Origin: Apoderus coryli
Lineage: Eukaryota > Arthropoda > Insecta > Coleoptera > Attelabidae
Reading direction: 5' to 3'
NCBI GenBank assembly: GCA_911728435.2
Contig: OU452199.1
Coordinates: 8,752,860 to 8,816,859 of the forward strand
Length of the DNA stretch: 64,000 nt
Within the stretch, counting starts at the first letter, position 1, and the number at the start of each line of letters is the position of its first letter. Both the position numbers and the translations under genes were made by a program. The notes under the pieces were generated by a model. The model was given only the letters and a program-made list of their open reading frames with translations. It made no database searches and was not told the DNA's origin. Of the stretch, positions 1-12,200 are shown one piece after another.

Positions 1-139
1 ATAGAACATAACCTTGTTTGAGCGTAACGTAAATATGATGTTTTAAATTATCTTAACTAGGTAGGTGTGCAAATGTAGCGAAGAGGTTTCGTAAATTGTT
101 TTTCTCATAGTTGTAACTGTGCGAAATAATAAAATTATA

Positions 140-482
140 CAGAAGACTACTGAAGGTGTCATGGATCGATCGGATAACTAACTTAGAAATACTTGAGCGA
201 CTAAACATAGAAAGAGAGTTGTTAATAACAATTAAAAGCAGAAAACTGCAGTATCTCGGCCATGTGACTCGTGGACCAAGATACGCCTTACTCCAATTGA
301 TAATGCAGGGAAGGATCCAAGGTACAAGAAGCGTGGGTAGAAGAAGGATATCCTGGTTGAGAAACTTGAGAGAGTGGTTTGGATGTTCCTCGATAGAGCT
401 TTTTAGAGCAGCTGCATCCAAAATAAGAATTGCCATGATGATCGCCAATCTTCGTCGCGGAGATGGCACCTAGAGAGAGAGA
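140..482 (+). pseudogene. 5'-truncated LINE 3' end (RTE-like endonuclease/RT C-terminus)
   Basis: An open frame at 156-473 reads as the last ~105 residues of an insect endonuclease-reverse transcriptase, the part after the RT domain. The recognisable pattern is the basic segment RKLQYLGHVTRGPRY followed by a GRR-x-SWLRNLREW motif. The copy has lost everything 5' of this. The piece ends in a short GA-rich tail (about 470-482) and is bounded by an exact 17-bp direct repeat at 123-139 and 483-499, which I read as its target-site duplication. It is therefore a dead-on-arrival insertion, not a host gene. The clade name is from memory of similar insect proteins and is less certain than the insertion structure. 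Confidence 0.7.
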
Positions 483-499
483 GAAATAATAAAATTATA

Positions 500-2040
500 A
501 GAGGAAATTCCACGTAAAATGCCCTACTTCTATAATATAATAAATTAAGAGTTTAAATTGGATTAGTAACGTGGATTGAACTTGTATTTTACAAATAATT
601 TTAGTATTATTATTACTAGGTATCCAAAAAAATATACTTGCTATGTTGTGTGTCAACACTATAGTACATATTTATTTATTTATTAAGAATTGAACAGATT
701 TTTACTTCAATACTTATCCAAGACACCTAGCCTTATGGGGCTACCATTTCAATTAGGGTATGGGTCAAGTCCTTGTCTAATTTAATAAATATTTGATCAT
801 GTAAGTCAATAGCATTTAATGCAAAGTACAGTTAACGTGCGGATGATAGTTTTCTTGTTCCTCTGCATCTATAATTAATCAAAAAGGTATAATTCTGTTA
901 TATTAGTTACCAAGCAAGGCGTACTAACTAGTAAATTATACCTTGAAGAGATATAGAATTATGTCATATACTACAACTCTTCCATCCATCCTTAAACTAA
1001 TATGGAAACTACTACTTAAACACAAATATGTAAGTACTAATGCACGAAATGCGAGGTTAGGAACCACCGAAATTAAATATTGCGCAAACTCGAACTACGT
1101 TCTCTCAGGAGAACCGTCTGTTCCCTCGTAAAATACCAAGAGAAGCGTGTTCTCTTGTTGCGGCACGATGTTAACGGTCACATAAACTCGAGAATACGGT
1201 TTAATGCTTTTCGAGAGAACTGACGTCAAGTTACGGCCCCTGGTCGCGTGGATGGAGGTTGGATAGGCGGACGGTGCTCCCGGCCGAGTCGGTAGACTTG
1301 GCTACGCCAAGTAGTTATTGACTATATGGTCGTGGGTGCTGGCATCTGGCGGCCGAGGACCGTTGTTCGGATTCCACGCTAAACTGTAGGTGCAAGAATT
1401 ACAAAGATGGCTGTATTACCTAGTGTAGAGTCCAAAAACACAAAAAAAAGTGTTAAAGCGATACTTTTGGCGTTCGCGGTAAAAATTTATTATGAGTTGA
1501 TTTAAAATAATCAGTAGAAAATCCTAATATATATTTTAAAATAAAATATTATATGTGAATACAGTAATCATATACCTACCTACCCACAATTTTGTAAATA
1601 GTCCATATATTACTATATTTCGCAATTTTAAATGCAATAATTCCAATGGATGATATTTAAATACCCGCTTTTGATTTTTGATTAAAAATGTTATGAACCA
1701 TGAACCGAGTACAGTATTCTGCTAGCGTGTAGGACAATAATTTCTGCTGATATTTATACATTATTTGTATTATTTAATTTCAAATAAATCAAACAATTTG
1801 TTTTTTGTACGACTGTCTATTTTTATGTTCATCATAATTATTTCAAAATGTAGTAGGTACATTGTAATGCTGTTTTTCAGTCATATTTGAAAATGCACGG
1901 GTAAATTTCCTGGTAATGACAAAAGTAGCGTCGGTCATGCCAAATGACCATAGCAACGTCGACAATACAAAAAAACCAAATTGACAGTTTAAATTATTTT
2001 ATCGCTAATTTCGAAGGTTTCAAAGCTATTTATGGATAAT
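500..2040. other. Gene-free AT-rich stretch with a GC-richer island
   Basis: I see no gene or recognisable domain here. Most is AT-rich intergenic sequence. The stretch 1060-1400 is clearly richer in G and C and in CG dinucleotides than its surroundings; its open frame (943-1131) shows no family resemblance. It could be a fragment of an unrecognised repeat. Confidence 0.4.
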
Positions 2041-2044
2041 TAAA

Positions 2045-2345
2045 AACAGTGATAGTGAATATAGTTCAACACCACTTAGTATTATAGAAGCGATAAATAA
2101 CGCAGCGTTAGATTTGGTACCTGAGAAATCTAAAGCCAAATTCACTCTTGCGTATAATGTATTCATGAACTGACTGGTGCAAAGAACAGAAAACTAGTTC
2201 TTATTCAGAGAATGCTCTGCTTGCTTACTTTGGTAATATATGAAATAAATTTAAATCTTCGAATTTATGGGCACAATTCATAGTATGCTAAAAACGATGC
2301 TTAGTAAGTATAAATAATGACGAGGCTGTAAGTAAATGCTTAAAA
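2045..2345 (+). pseudogene. Decayed tyrosine-recombinase relic (N-terminal part)
   Basis: Plus-strand translation with frameshifts and stops gives pieces such as SDSEYSSTPLSIIEA, LVPEKSKAKFTLAYNVFMN, SENALLAYF and KSSNLWAQF in order. This is the layout of the N-terminal SAM-like (core-binding) half of a group of insect tyrosine-recombinase repeats, in which a Pro-Glu-Lys-Ser start and a SENxLLAYF core recur. No catalytic half follows. It differs in sequence from the Crypton-like copy at 38.6 kb, so two recombinase lineages are present. No intact open frame remains. Confidence 0.55.
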
Positions 2346-2472
2346 TTGAATCTTTTTCAACTAGTTTAATAATCGTATTGCGATGTTGCCATTATCTGTT
2401 CATGGCTTGTCTAAAAAAAGCTGTGGTTCTACTTATCGATTTTAAGATTAAAGGCTGTTGGATATCTTAATA

Positions 2473-4283
2473 ACTTTTTTTTTTATTCTGTCACAAGTCA
2501 TACAAAACGTTGTATATAGACACGTCATAGTTTTACTACACAATACAATAAATGATCCATTCAACCTCGTTCCTTATAACACATAAGGCAATAAACAAAC
2601 ACGTCACAATCTAAAATTTGAACACACCTATGCAGTTGCAGGTATATAAATTAAACACAAATACAAACAAAAACACTAACAAAACAATCTACGATGTCTC
2701 CATAATATTTGTAAATTCATGAAGGCTATAGATCGTGTTAGAATTAAGGAGAGCCTTTAGTTTAGTTTTAAATTTACCCTCTGTCCGACAAACTCTTATG
2801 TCTTCCGGAAGAAGATTATAAAAATATCGCCCAGAGTAATGCGGTGATTTCTTATAAAACTCATGATTGGGTCTAGGCGATCTCGTCCACGTGTAAAATG
2901 TTGATGATTAATGCCACAAGTAGGCGTGATGTTTCTGTTTTTGAATGTGTAACACAGTAGTTTGTACAAATATATTGAAGTGACTGTAAGCAACCTATGT
3001 TTTTTAAATGTATCTCTACATGTTCCTAGAAACGGGATATTAAAGATGCATCTCACCGCTCGCTTCTGCAGCACAAAGACCCTGTCAATTTCAACACTTC
3101 TACCCCAAATCACAATATTGTATGCAATCACTGAATATATTAAAGCATAATAAACAGAAATAAGAGATGGGGTATCCATGAATCCTCTTAGAGATCGAAG
3201 TAAGTATAGACTCTTATTCAGTTTACTGCAAACGGCGTCGATATGCGTTACCCAGTCCAGTCTGTCATCCACAAGCACCCCCAGCAGTTTCGCCGACCTT
3301 GATAATGACAAAAGAACGTGATTGAATTTAATTTCGATATTTGATGATTTATATCTATTGAAGGGCAGTGCCACGGTCTTACCATAGTTTATGATCAGTT
3401 TGTTTTTCCTGCACCACACCTGAAACACATAAAGTGTAGCATTGATCTTCCGCTCCAGAATCTCAGAATCCTTGTCGGACAACAATATGGTTGTGTCATC
3501 TGCATACAGATAAAGGAAACCGTGTGTGATATTAGCTGAAAGATCATTGATAAAAAGCAGAAAGAGCAAAGGTCCAAGTACACTGCCCTGAGGCGTTCCC
3601 AAACCGATGCTCCGCGACTCTGACACTACCGACTCAACCCTAACCGCTATTCGTCTATTTGTTAAATATGATAATGAGGGCATTTTTTAATTGATCTGGA
3701 AATATCCCGCATTGTATCGACATGTTTAGTGACTCGGCTATTACAGGGGAGAGCATATCTAAGGAATGTTTAAATATTTTAATAGGGATACAATCCATAC
3801 CAGTGGACCCTTTGTTTGGGAAGTTCTTGATTGTTCTAGCCACATCATGCGAAGACACCGGAGAGAAAAACATACTCCGAGGATTAAACGGACACACAGT
3901 ACATGACGCTGAAAAGCCTCCGCCAAAATGAGAGGTCAACTTAGCTTGAATGACCGTAGAAAAATACAAACAGAAGGCCGATGCAACCTCAGTCGGATTA
4001 TTGATTATTTTATCATTCTGAGATATTGTCAAGTTCCGCCGCTGTTTCGCCTGTCTACCTGTATATTCACTCAATATATTCCATACAGTTTTTGATTTGT
4101 TCCTTGACTCGGCAAAACAGCGAATAAACATTGATGGCTCTTCTCGATCGAAATCATTCGCCTGACCCCACCTCTACGCTCCCTATAAGTTTGATGCAAG
4201 TTGTCATCCTGAATGTGCTGTCTTAGCCAATTCATATATTGGAGCTCATCATATTCATGTTGAAGCTCATCAGAAAACACCAC
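2473..4283 (-). pseudogene. CR1/jockey-type non-LTR retrotransposon, internally deleted
   Basis: Reading on the minus strand, frames at 4283-4071 and 4131-3655 give the region before and at the start of the reverse transcriptase (KGSTGMDCIPIKIF, LNMSIQCGIFPDQLKNA). The frame at 3683-2796 gives the RT core with [20 protein letters not shown], the catalytic YADDT box, and the long thumb/C-terminal region. Between them the segment normally carrying the NYRPIS motif is missing, so the junction near 3655-3683 is an internal deletion. The 3' end runs to an A-rich tail (T run on the plus strand, about 2476-2485). The first two frames are also offset. The copy is dead. Confidence 0.8.
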
Positions 4284-4884
4284 TCTGAATGTCCTGGGTC
4301 TATCAAAACCGGAACGTCTAAGTCCTCAGTCCCCAAATCCGAAGGTAAGTCACTCTTTCGGTAACGAATGTTGACTTAAGAGGGGAATCTGAAATGGTTA
4401 CTTACAAAAATGTCCGATGGTGGCGCTAGTGAATCTCATTGAATATCAAATTATTCATTTCTTAACTTAGAGTAATTTTCTAGAATATTTTAATACATTC
4501 TTCTCCTCAATAGGTGTCGCCAAAAATTAATACATAGTGGCACAAAATATCATATTTCTATTTTGCGTAAATTATTTTCACATTCTTTTTTGTGCTAGCA
4601 TTCTTATACGTTTGATGCTTATCTTCGCTTAGACTAGTTATAGTTATATACTATTATACATAAAAAGGATGAATGTAAAAAAACTGGTTTTATTTACGAT
4701 AAATAGTCAAGATTTTTAAATATTTTCAACATATTATTTTTTTGCCAAGCCTCTAAATTTTCCCAAATTGATGATTTGTGTGAAAACCGTAAAACATAGG
4801 TATATGACACCTTAAACTGAATCCCAGTTATTTTTGAGGGACTATTAAATACTCCAATACAGGGTGTTCTATTTAAAAAACCAG
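4284..4884. other. No gene seen
   Basis: AT-rich sequence between the LINE and the tandem duplication. A short ACAGGGTGTTC end motif at 4859-4870 resembles the ends of the foldback elements described further right. Confidence 0.4.
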
Positions 4885-5182
4885 AACTATGATAATACAT
4901 GCTTATCTCTTCTTTGGACCGACCTGTATGCTTGCAGTGTTTTTCAAAATGTATTAGGTTAGCCCTGTTGTTTTAGTTTGTCAGTTTCAAAACCATGAGA
5001 TGTTTTTTTCATGCATCAAAGAGTGTCTTTCCTAACTATGATAATACATACTTATCTATTCTTTGGACCGCCCTGTATGCTTGCAGTGTTTTTCAAAATG
5101 TATTAGGTTAGCCCTGTTGTTTTAGTTTGTCAGTTTCAAAACCATGAGGCGTTTATTTCATGCATCAAAGAGTGTCTTTCCT
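4885..5182. repeat. 149-bp direct tandem duplication (two copies)
   Basis: Positions 4885-5033 and 5034-5182 are near-identical head-to-tail copies, differing at only a few bases (for example ATGCTTATCTC versus ATACTTATCTA). The block lies just inside an ACAGGGTGTTC-type end, so it is probably part of a TACAGGGTG-family element. The following 5183-5653 holds no gene that I can see. Confidence 0.85.
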
Positions 5183-5653
5183 AATAGTATACAATGTGTC
5201 CAGAAACTAATGGACCAAGCGAAAGCCACAAATTGTAGAGCAGATTTCATGGCAAACTTCTAATGCGAAATTGCTTCCGAAAGCAGTTATAGTTTTTAAA
5301 AGAAAGCGAAAGCGCCTTTAGCCATTGGAGTGAAAGGTGACAAAGATATTTCCCTAAATAGAAGCATTCGTTAGCCATACACTGCTGAATTAAATATGCG
5401 AACATAGGCGTCCAAACGGGTATCAACGGACATTTCTAATAAAAACTTCTTTGTCACTAACTTTTCGAGAATTCTGAGATCATTCTTAGGAAATATGAGG
5501 TATTCTTATCTCAAGATGATAGAATGCTGCATTTTCGAGAAAAATTAAGTTTTAGTTTAATATGCGGTTTAACATAGTACCTATCTATTTGATTTACGAT
5601 TGGTACATTACTTATTTTAACAGTAAAAATTTAAAAAATTAAGTAGGGTATTA

Positions 5654-7639
5654 GGTATTGTGAGTATTTACAGGGTGTCACAAATATAAGAAATGAATCA
5701 TAGTTGTGTTTTTTTAAATGGAATGCCCTGTATATGAATATATTTTTAGATTCCCCGTTCAAAATAAACCTAACTTTCATTAAAGTACATCTCACCTAAA
5801 CCTGACAGTTTTTTAAATATTTAAATTTTTATAAAAATATAGACATAATATGAATGAAAAAATTCACACCTAATTGTTTGTTCTTTTTAAGCCAGTCTGG
5901 GCTGATAAATATACCCACTCATCACTTGTTACGCTAAATATAAAAAGCCCCCAATACAGGGTGTCCAATAATATAACTTATATGAACGTAAAGTTTAATT
6001 CTAAATAACTTGTTTATTTCAAATGGAACATCCAGTATAAGAGGTCAAAATTAGATGCATAAAGTAATTATCTGTCAAATATTATAATACTTTCCTATGA
6101 ATAACTTTTGACGTTTTTGTGGAAAATGCACATATTCATGATATTAGGCGATTTTGAAATTGAATCTCTTAGTTTCATGTAGACCACCCTGTATTTAATG
6201 ATGCAAAAATTAAAGTTTTCTTATAGATATGTATACTTATCTTTAATTTTGCATGGAAGAGGCACACATATTGGCAATAAGAGGAAGAATTTTCAAAATT
6301 ATAATATTTATCAAGTCAGCCATGAGAATTTGAGAAGAAGAGAATACATTTTTGTAATTTAATATTTACTGTCAAATAGTCGGTTGAAAATTCTTACCTA
6401 AGAGTTGAGAATTTTTCATAAAACAGTTTTTTATCTGTGACATTTGATTTAATTCACTTCAATTCAAAAATGCGAACCTATTCCAAAGGAGAAAGCATAC
6501 ACATGATTTTTATTCTGGGAGAATGGTCCAAAAACGCTTTACTGGAATCGCGAGTTTACGCTCAAAGGTTCCTGGCGCAAAATCACCCCAAAAAAGCGGT
6601 CTTCGAGAGGCTGTTAAGGCAGTTTAACGAAAGATACCACCCAAATACAGTGCAACTGCATCAAGAACTTTTCAATATTGATTTTAAATCGTGTTGAATT
6701 TTGTAAATGGGCCAGGAACAAAATCATCGCAAATGAAAACTTTTTTAATTTTGAAGGAGCAAATAAATGAAGCGTTTAGAAGCGTTACACCAGATTAAAG
6801 TTGTTGAAGGATTAAGAAAAGGATTGAAATGTGCCTAGAGTCCAATCATTTTGAACATTTATTATAAAATTTATCAGTTTTTATGTAGGTATATCTTTTT
6901 ATTTAATTTAAGTTAAAAATGTATTTATTTATTATGTTATTGTTTAAATTATGGTTTGTCAAATTCTCATGGCTGACTTGACGAATATAATTTTGAAAAA
7001 GTCTTCCTATACCAATATGTGCTTTTTCCATACATTAAAAAAATATACATATCTATAAGAAAACCTCATAGTGATTAATAGATAATTAATTTCATCACCA
7101 TCAAATACAGGGTGGTCTACATGAAATTAACAGGTTCAATTAAAAATTCGCATAATATTATGAATATGTGCATTTTCCACGAAAACGTCAAGAGTTATCC
7201 ATAGGAAAGTATTATAATATTTGACAGAGAATTACTTTGTGCATCTAATTTTTACCTCATATACAGGGTGTTCCATTTGAAATAAACAAGTTATTTAGAA
7301 TTAAACTTTACGTTCATATAAGTTATATTATTGGACACCCTGTATTTAGTATTGGGGATTTTTGATATTTGGCGTAACAAGTGATGAGATATTCATCAGC
7401 CTAGACTGGCTTAAAAAGAACAAACAAATAGGTGTGAATTTTTTCATTCAAATTATGTCTATATTTTTATTAAAACATAAATATTTAAAAAACTGTCAGG
7501 TTTAGGTGAGATGGGCTTTAATGAAATTTAGGTTTATTTTGAACGGGAAATTGATTCATATACAGGGCATTCCATTTAAAAAAACACAACTATGGTTAAT
7601 TTCTCATATTTGGGACACCCTGTATAGACTCACAATATT
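5654..7639. mobile_element. Foldback element A: ~0.67-kb inverted arms around a transposase relic
   Basis: The left arm (about 5654-6330) is repeated in inverted order at about 6965-7639. The ends read TACAGGGTGTC (5669) and GACACCCTGTA (ending 7624). Each arm is itself subdivided by further ACAGGGTG/CACCCTGT motifs (near 5955, 6040, 6186 and their mirror positions), so the arms look like assemblies of smaller TIR-bounded units. The 630-bp loop contains the open frame at 6437-6697. The arms are diverged but align along their whole length. This is most simply a foldback derivative of an IS630/Tc1/mariner-type element. Confidence 0.8.
6437..6697 (+). pseudogene. Transposase N-terminal helix-turn-helix fragment (DUF4817-like)
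   Basis: The 86-residue frame contains YSKGESIHMIFILGEWSKNA, LLESRVYAQRFLAQ and FERLLRQFNERYHP. This matches the shape of the N-terminal helix-turn-helix (DUF4817-like) of insect IS630/Tc1/mariner-related transposases: 'EE-x-xDMIx-x-GE-x-x-NA-x-x-A-x-x-x-Y-x-x-x-FP' followed by an RLxxRF segment. It stops before any catalytic domain. It lies in the loop of foldback element A and is the best clue to what once moved that element. The assignment is by pattern memory. Confidence 0.55.
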
Positions 7640-8459
7640 TTTAAAATGTAGCCATAAATCATTTTTATCGAACCCATGAATAAAACTTCAAGGAAATTAA
7701 ATAGTTTAACCACAGTATTCCGTGTCGTATGGCGTGAATAACCCTGTATATACGTTCCAACTACCTAACTGGTGAAATTTTAAACACTATTTAAACCCCT
7801 ACCAAGGGTATCTTATAATTTTATAATAACTACCAGTCGGGAGTTCTTGTATTCTCTCTATAGATCATAAAAAATCGGTTGTGTCACCCTAAAACTTTCC
7901 CGACTAGTTATAATATAATCAAAAATATATGACCTGCGTAACGAAACAGAATTTTAATAATTATTATAATTGTATTATTTCCAATAAACTAACGTAACAA
8001 ACTACTACTACTTTATCCCTTCTTGTATTTATCCTCTAACAGTAGGTATACCTACATAATATTACCATAGATGTTTATGTATTCTCTGATATTACTGTAC
8101 ATGGCTAACGTTAATAATCCCTACTCCTAGTACATACGCATATACATAATATACTATACCACATACAACTAAATATTAATAATATAAGTACGACAAAACC
8201 ATTAGATTTTTGTGTCACTGTGTATAAACAGCGCCATCTCTTCAATGCTGTCCCAACTACTAATTACTTGTTTGTTGGCTACAGTTATAAAAAAAATATA
8301 AGAAAATGGCGGATATTTGAAGAGAAATATGAGGGTTTTTTTTATATATGGATATTGTCTAATACAGAAAGTTTTCACGAACAATTTTAATTACAAGTGA
8401 TTGTTAAATATATAAATTAGGTAATAAAGTAATATTATCATTATTAAATATTAGAATCA
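7640..8459. other. No gene seen
   Basis: AT-rich sequence without a supported gene. A short inverted pair (AGTCGGGA near 7834 and TCCCGACT near 7896) is present. Confidence 0.35.
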
Positions 8460-8990
8460 TAGCACAAAATGAGGAAAAAGTTGCTGACTTTGAACTCAAT
8501 TTATTAAGTAATTATTTATTGTTGTAGCCTCAAAATACCTTATTACCTAACCCAAACCTTAATCTTTAAGACCCTATTAAAATTTTTGCTACCAGATACG
8601 TATTAGTGGAGATTTCCATCCACAAAAATATATCTGTAAATTTGAAAAAATTACCCATGTTTGAACTCAATTTATGAGTTAACTATTTAATCTTTCCGCT
8701 TGAAAATACTTCATTACCTAATCCCATCTTTGGTCTTTAAAACCCTATGAAAATTTTTGCTAGCAGATACGTCTTAGTGGCGTCTACCATGCGCAAAATT
8801 ATGCCTGCAAAGCGAAATATGATGATTTTCTAACTCTGTTTTTGAACTAACTATCCAATATTTCAACTTCAAAATACTTCAATACCTAATCCCATCTTTA
8901 CTCTTTAACTCCCTATCAAAATTTTTGCTATCAGATACGTATTAGTGGAGTCTACCATGCGCAAAAATAGGTCTGCAAACGATTTTATTC
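8460..8990. repeat. Three diverged tandem copies, ~170-bp period
   Basis: The string CAGATACGT (or close) recurs at 8593, 8764 and 8932, giving periods of 171 and 168. Around each, matching blocks appear in the same order: TTTGAACTCAATTT, a CAAAATACTTCA-type block, CCTAATCCCATCTTT, AAAATTTTTGCTA, and a TTAGTGGAGTCTACCATGCG block. Copies differ substantially, so the array is old. Confidence 0.75.
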
Positions 8991-9203
8991 AAACGCCCCT
9001 CTTAAGATTAAAATTAGGGGTGTCTGATAGACTGTGACTTGATGGTCTATTGTGTATTGCATACAAACATAGGAAACTTAGTCGAATTACCCATTGGAAA
9101 TATTTTCTTTTATTTATTATTTAGAAATTAAAAAAATATTTTTACGACCACTTACGTTATTAGATATGAAAGTACATAATTATTTTAGATTTATTGCAAA
9201 TAA

Positions 9204-12200
9204 TTAAACAATAATTTTCTGCTTAACATAGAGTTTTTTAGGAATTGTCTTCTCAATTTTCTGAGGTGGTTTTCTCCACAATATGAGATAAACTGCTTCG
9301 ATGATACTAAGCAACGAAGCTCCAGTAAATAATCCAACAATTCCGCCAATTGACACTGAAATTATAAAAGCCATATATTCGACTACTAGAAGTAACAATT
9401 AAACAAATGTTCAATCAAAACCATCAATGCTGTTAGAATGAATGATTTTTTATTGTTAAGTTAGTCGTGAAGCATTTGTCCTTCTTTTTAAAAAGGTCAT
9501 AAAATTTACAAAATTCGTGGTTTGTGCAAAGCACTTGATGCAAAATCACAATGCTACTCTGCCATAATAACGAGAACGACAAAGTTCAAAAGCAGACATA
9601 AGATACCCTTCGAGTCCAAAAGACAATGTTTTGGTTTTATCCAATTCGTTTTCCAAAGTTAAAATTGAATAAGTACGCAGTTCTTCTGGGAAAGATATGC
9701 TATGAGCATGTTTTCCATTGCAATACGTCTATTGTGTTACGGAGAAACCGCAGGACAGTAAAAGTTTTCTCAACGTTTTGTGAAATGCCTTTCGACAAGG
9801 TAAAAGGTCGTACGACTTACTTTGTCCAAAATCGCAAACCGAACAGTATATTTCAAAGAAACTCAAATAATCATAATTTACTATTTTAAATATTAACTGG
9901 CCTTCTGATCTATCCTAAAAATATTGTTTAAGATTTTTAAAACCAAGATTACCAAACATGTAAAAGAAAAATCGTAACACGCAGCATGATAATATCTGCA
10001 ATGGCTTTATTGCCAAAAAAAACGTGTATTTAATGAGGCAAGCTCCATTTACTTCAACCTAATTTTCGATCCGGAAACATTAAACGTTGAATTAGCTGCA
10101 AGAAAAAAGTCAATATGCATATGTATAATAAAAATGTATACACATAAAACTGAAAATGTCTTTAGGAACTTTCTAACTCTGTACCTACGTACTTTCATGT
10201 ATGTTGAAAATTCTATTTCAACTTTTCTATAATACATACACGCAGAACTCCCATATTGATTTCTACTTACCGACTAAGTCCAATGCAGTTTTTATAACGA
10301 CACGTTTAAATCGAGATGTCGGCAAAGACTGCATTTTAATGTGGATCTCCCCGGAGAAAGATCGCTCGCTGTAATAATAAAGGATAAAGTTAAAAAGGAG
10401 TTAGATAGTTGAATAAACTGTATTTTTGAATGAAAATGGATTATACTACCTATAGTACATACAGTTTTTTTTATACTAAGAACAATCTTTGAATAGGTAT
10501 GTACCTATATCCAGTGTGTCTCAACTAAATTGAATTACGTGGGGATGTTAGAAACTGTAAGAGTTACACTTTGAGGTTAAATATAATATAAATAACCACA
10601 GATTCCTTGAGCAAAAATAATATGAGTTTTAAGATGTAATTTTTCATTTTAGCCCTCCATGTTCGATATACAGGTCGTCAAAGTTGAAAATTTAAAACCT
10701 ATATTTTTAAATAATTCTAGTATTTATTGAGATATTGGACTCAAATTTAGTGTGTTGCTTCAGCATAAAGAGGTACTTATTTACAAAAAACAACACAAAT
10801 AACAATTTCTTAATAGCCAAAATACGGGATGTTCAGTAACCATTGACCCCCCCAAGTTTTTATTACGTACGCCAATTACTTTTAAATTAAGTTTTTATAG
10901 GTTACTATGTATTTTTGATTATTTTTTAACTCTTATAAAATTTGGATAAAATCATTTGCTTTGAGATATTTTGAAAAGTATTGGCTCTTGGCATATTTAA
11001 CTGAAATTACCATTAAGGTGCATCAAATTAAGTACAGTTTTGGACAAACTAAACACTACGAACACGAAATTGTTTATTATTTTTAAGTTAATTTGAAGCA
11101 TCATTGTCAAATATTAATTATTTAAACATATTATTTTAAAAACATGAAAAAGTAACTAAATAAACATTAGAAAAACTGCCAGTTTAAAGAAATTGCTCGA
11201 TATGACCCCCATTTTTTCAATGCATATGCAAGCTCTTTTTAGTAAAGAAAGTCTTAGTCTTTGAAAAGTATGAGGCTTCAACCTAAAGTCCCCCCAGCTT
11301 GTAAGATTCTCTCTATTATATGATTTTCACTCAAAATCGGAACCTTATAAACAAAATCTTTCATACAACAACAATGTGGGAGGGGTAAAGCTGCTGTCTT
11401 TTTAAAATCTAGTGTACTTCAGATTTCCCAATGTTTGCAACCTGTCGGGCAAGAACTCTGGTACTGATATTTGGGTCTCCTCGATGCTTGTTAAAATACT
11501 CTTCTCATTTTCCGGTTGAATTATACGGGGTCGACCGCAGTTTCCTCTACGGTCTTCCCTAAAACTTCAACTGTGCCTTAGTCGCCTAACCAAATTTGAA
11601 AAATACCTTCGTTTTGGATGAATTCGATTAGGGAACTTTGCTGCGTATCGCCTATCGGCTAAACTACCGTTAGAGTTACATTTTTCTATTAAATAAAAAA
11701 AAATACAATTTTACTGATTATAATCAATCAAATGTCTTTAAATCTTACCCATGATTAAAATCATATCCGTCATTTCCGAAAAACATATAAAATTGTTTCG
11801 TCTACGATCCTTTTTCGTTGTGTTTACTTATAAAATTGCCGATAATTAAAATTATTAACTTTTAAACCTTACACTACTTTCAAATTGTGACCACTAATTT
11901 GACAACAATAAAACATTGCTTAAGTAGGTATCCAAGGTAACACCAGAATGGCTTGATATTTCGACATTATAAGATTAGCCAGAGCCGCCGAGGCATCAAA
12001 CAAGAGCCAATACTTTTCAAAATATCTCAAAAACAAATGATTTTATCCAAATTTTATAAGAGTTAAAAAATAATCGAAAACACATAGTAACCTATAAAAA
12101 CTTAGTTTAAAAGTCATTGGCATACGTAATAAAAAATTGGGGGCGTCAATGGGTACTGAACATCCCGTATATTGGCTATTAAGAAATTGTTTTTTGTGTT

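Noticed and set aside
943..1131. Open frame of 62 codons in the GC-richer island
   Set aside because: No domain or family pattern, no splice context, and composition change is better explained by an unrecognised repeat.
2962..3150. Plus-strand open frames over the LINE (also 3722-3931)
   Set aside because: They are antisense shadows of the minus-strand reverse transcriptase.
9626..9889. 87-codon frame between the last two channel exons
   Set aside because: No family resemblance; lies in intron 10 on the opposite strand.
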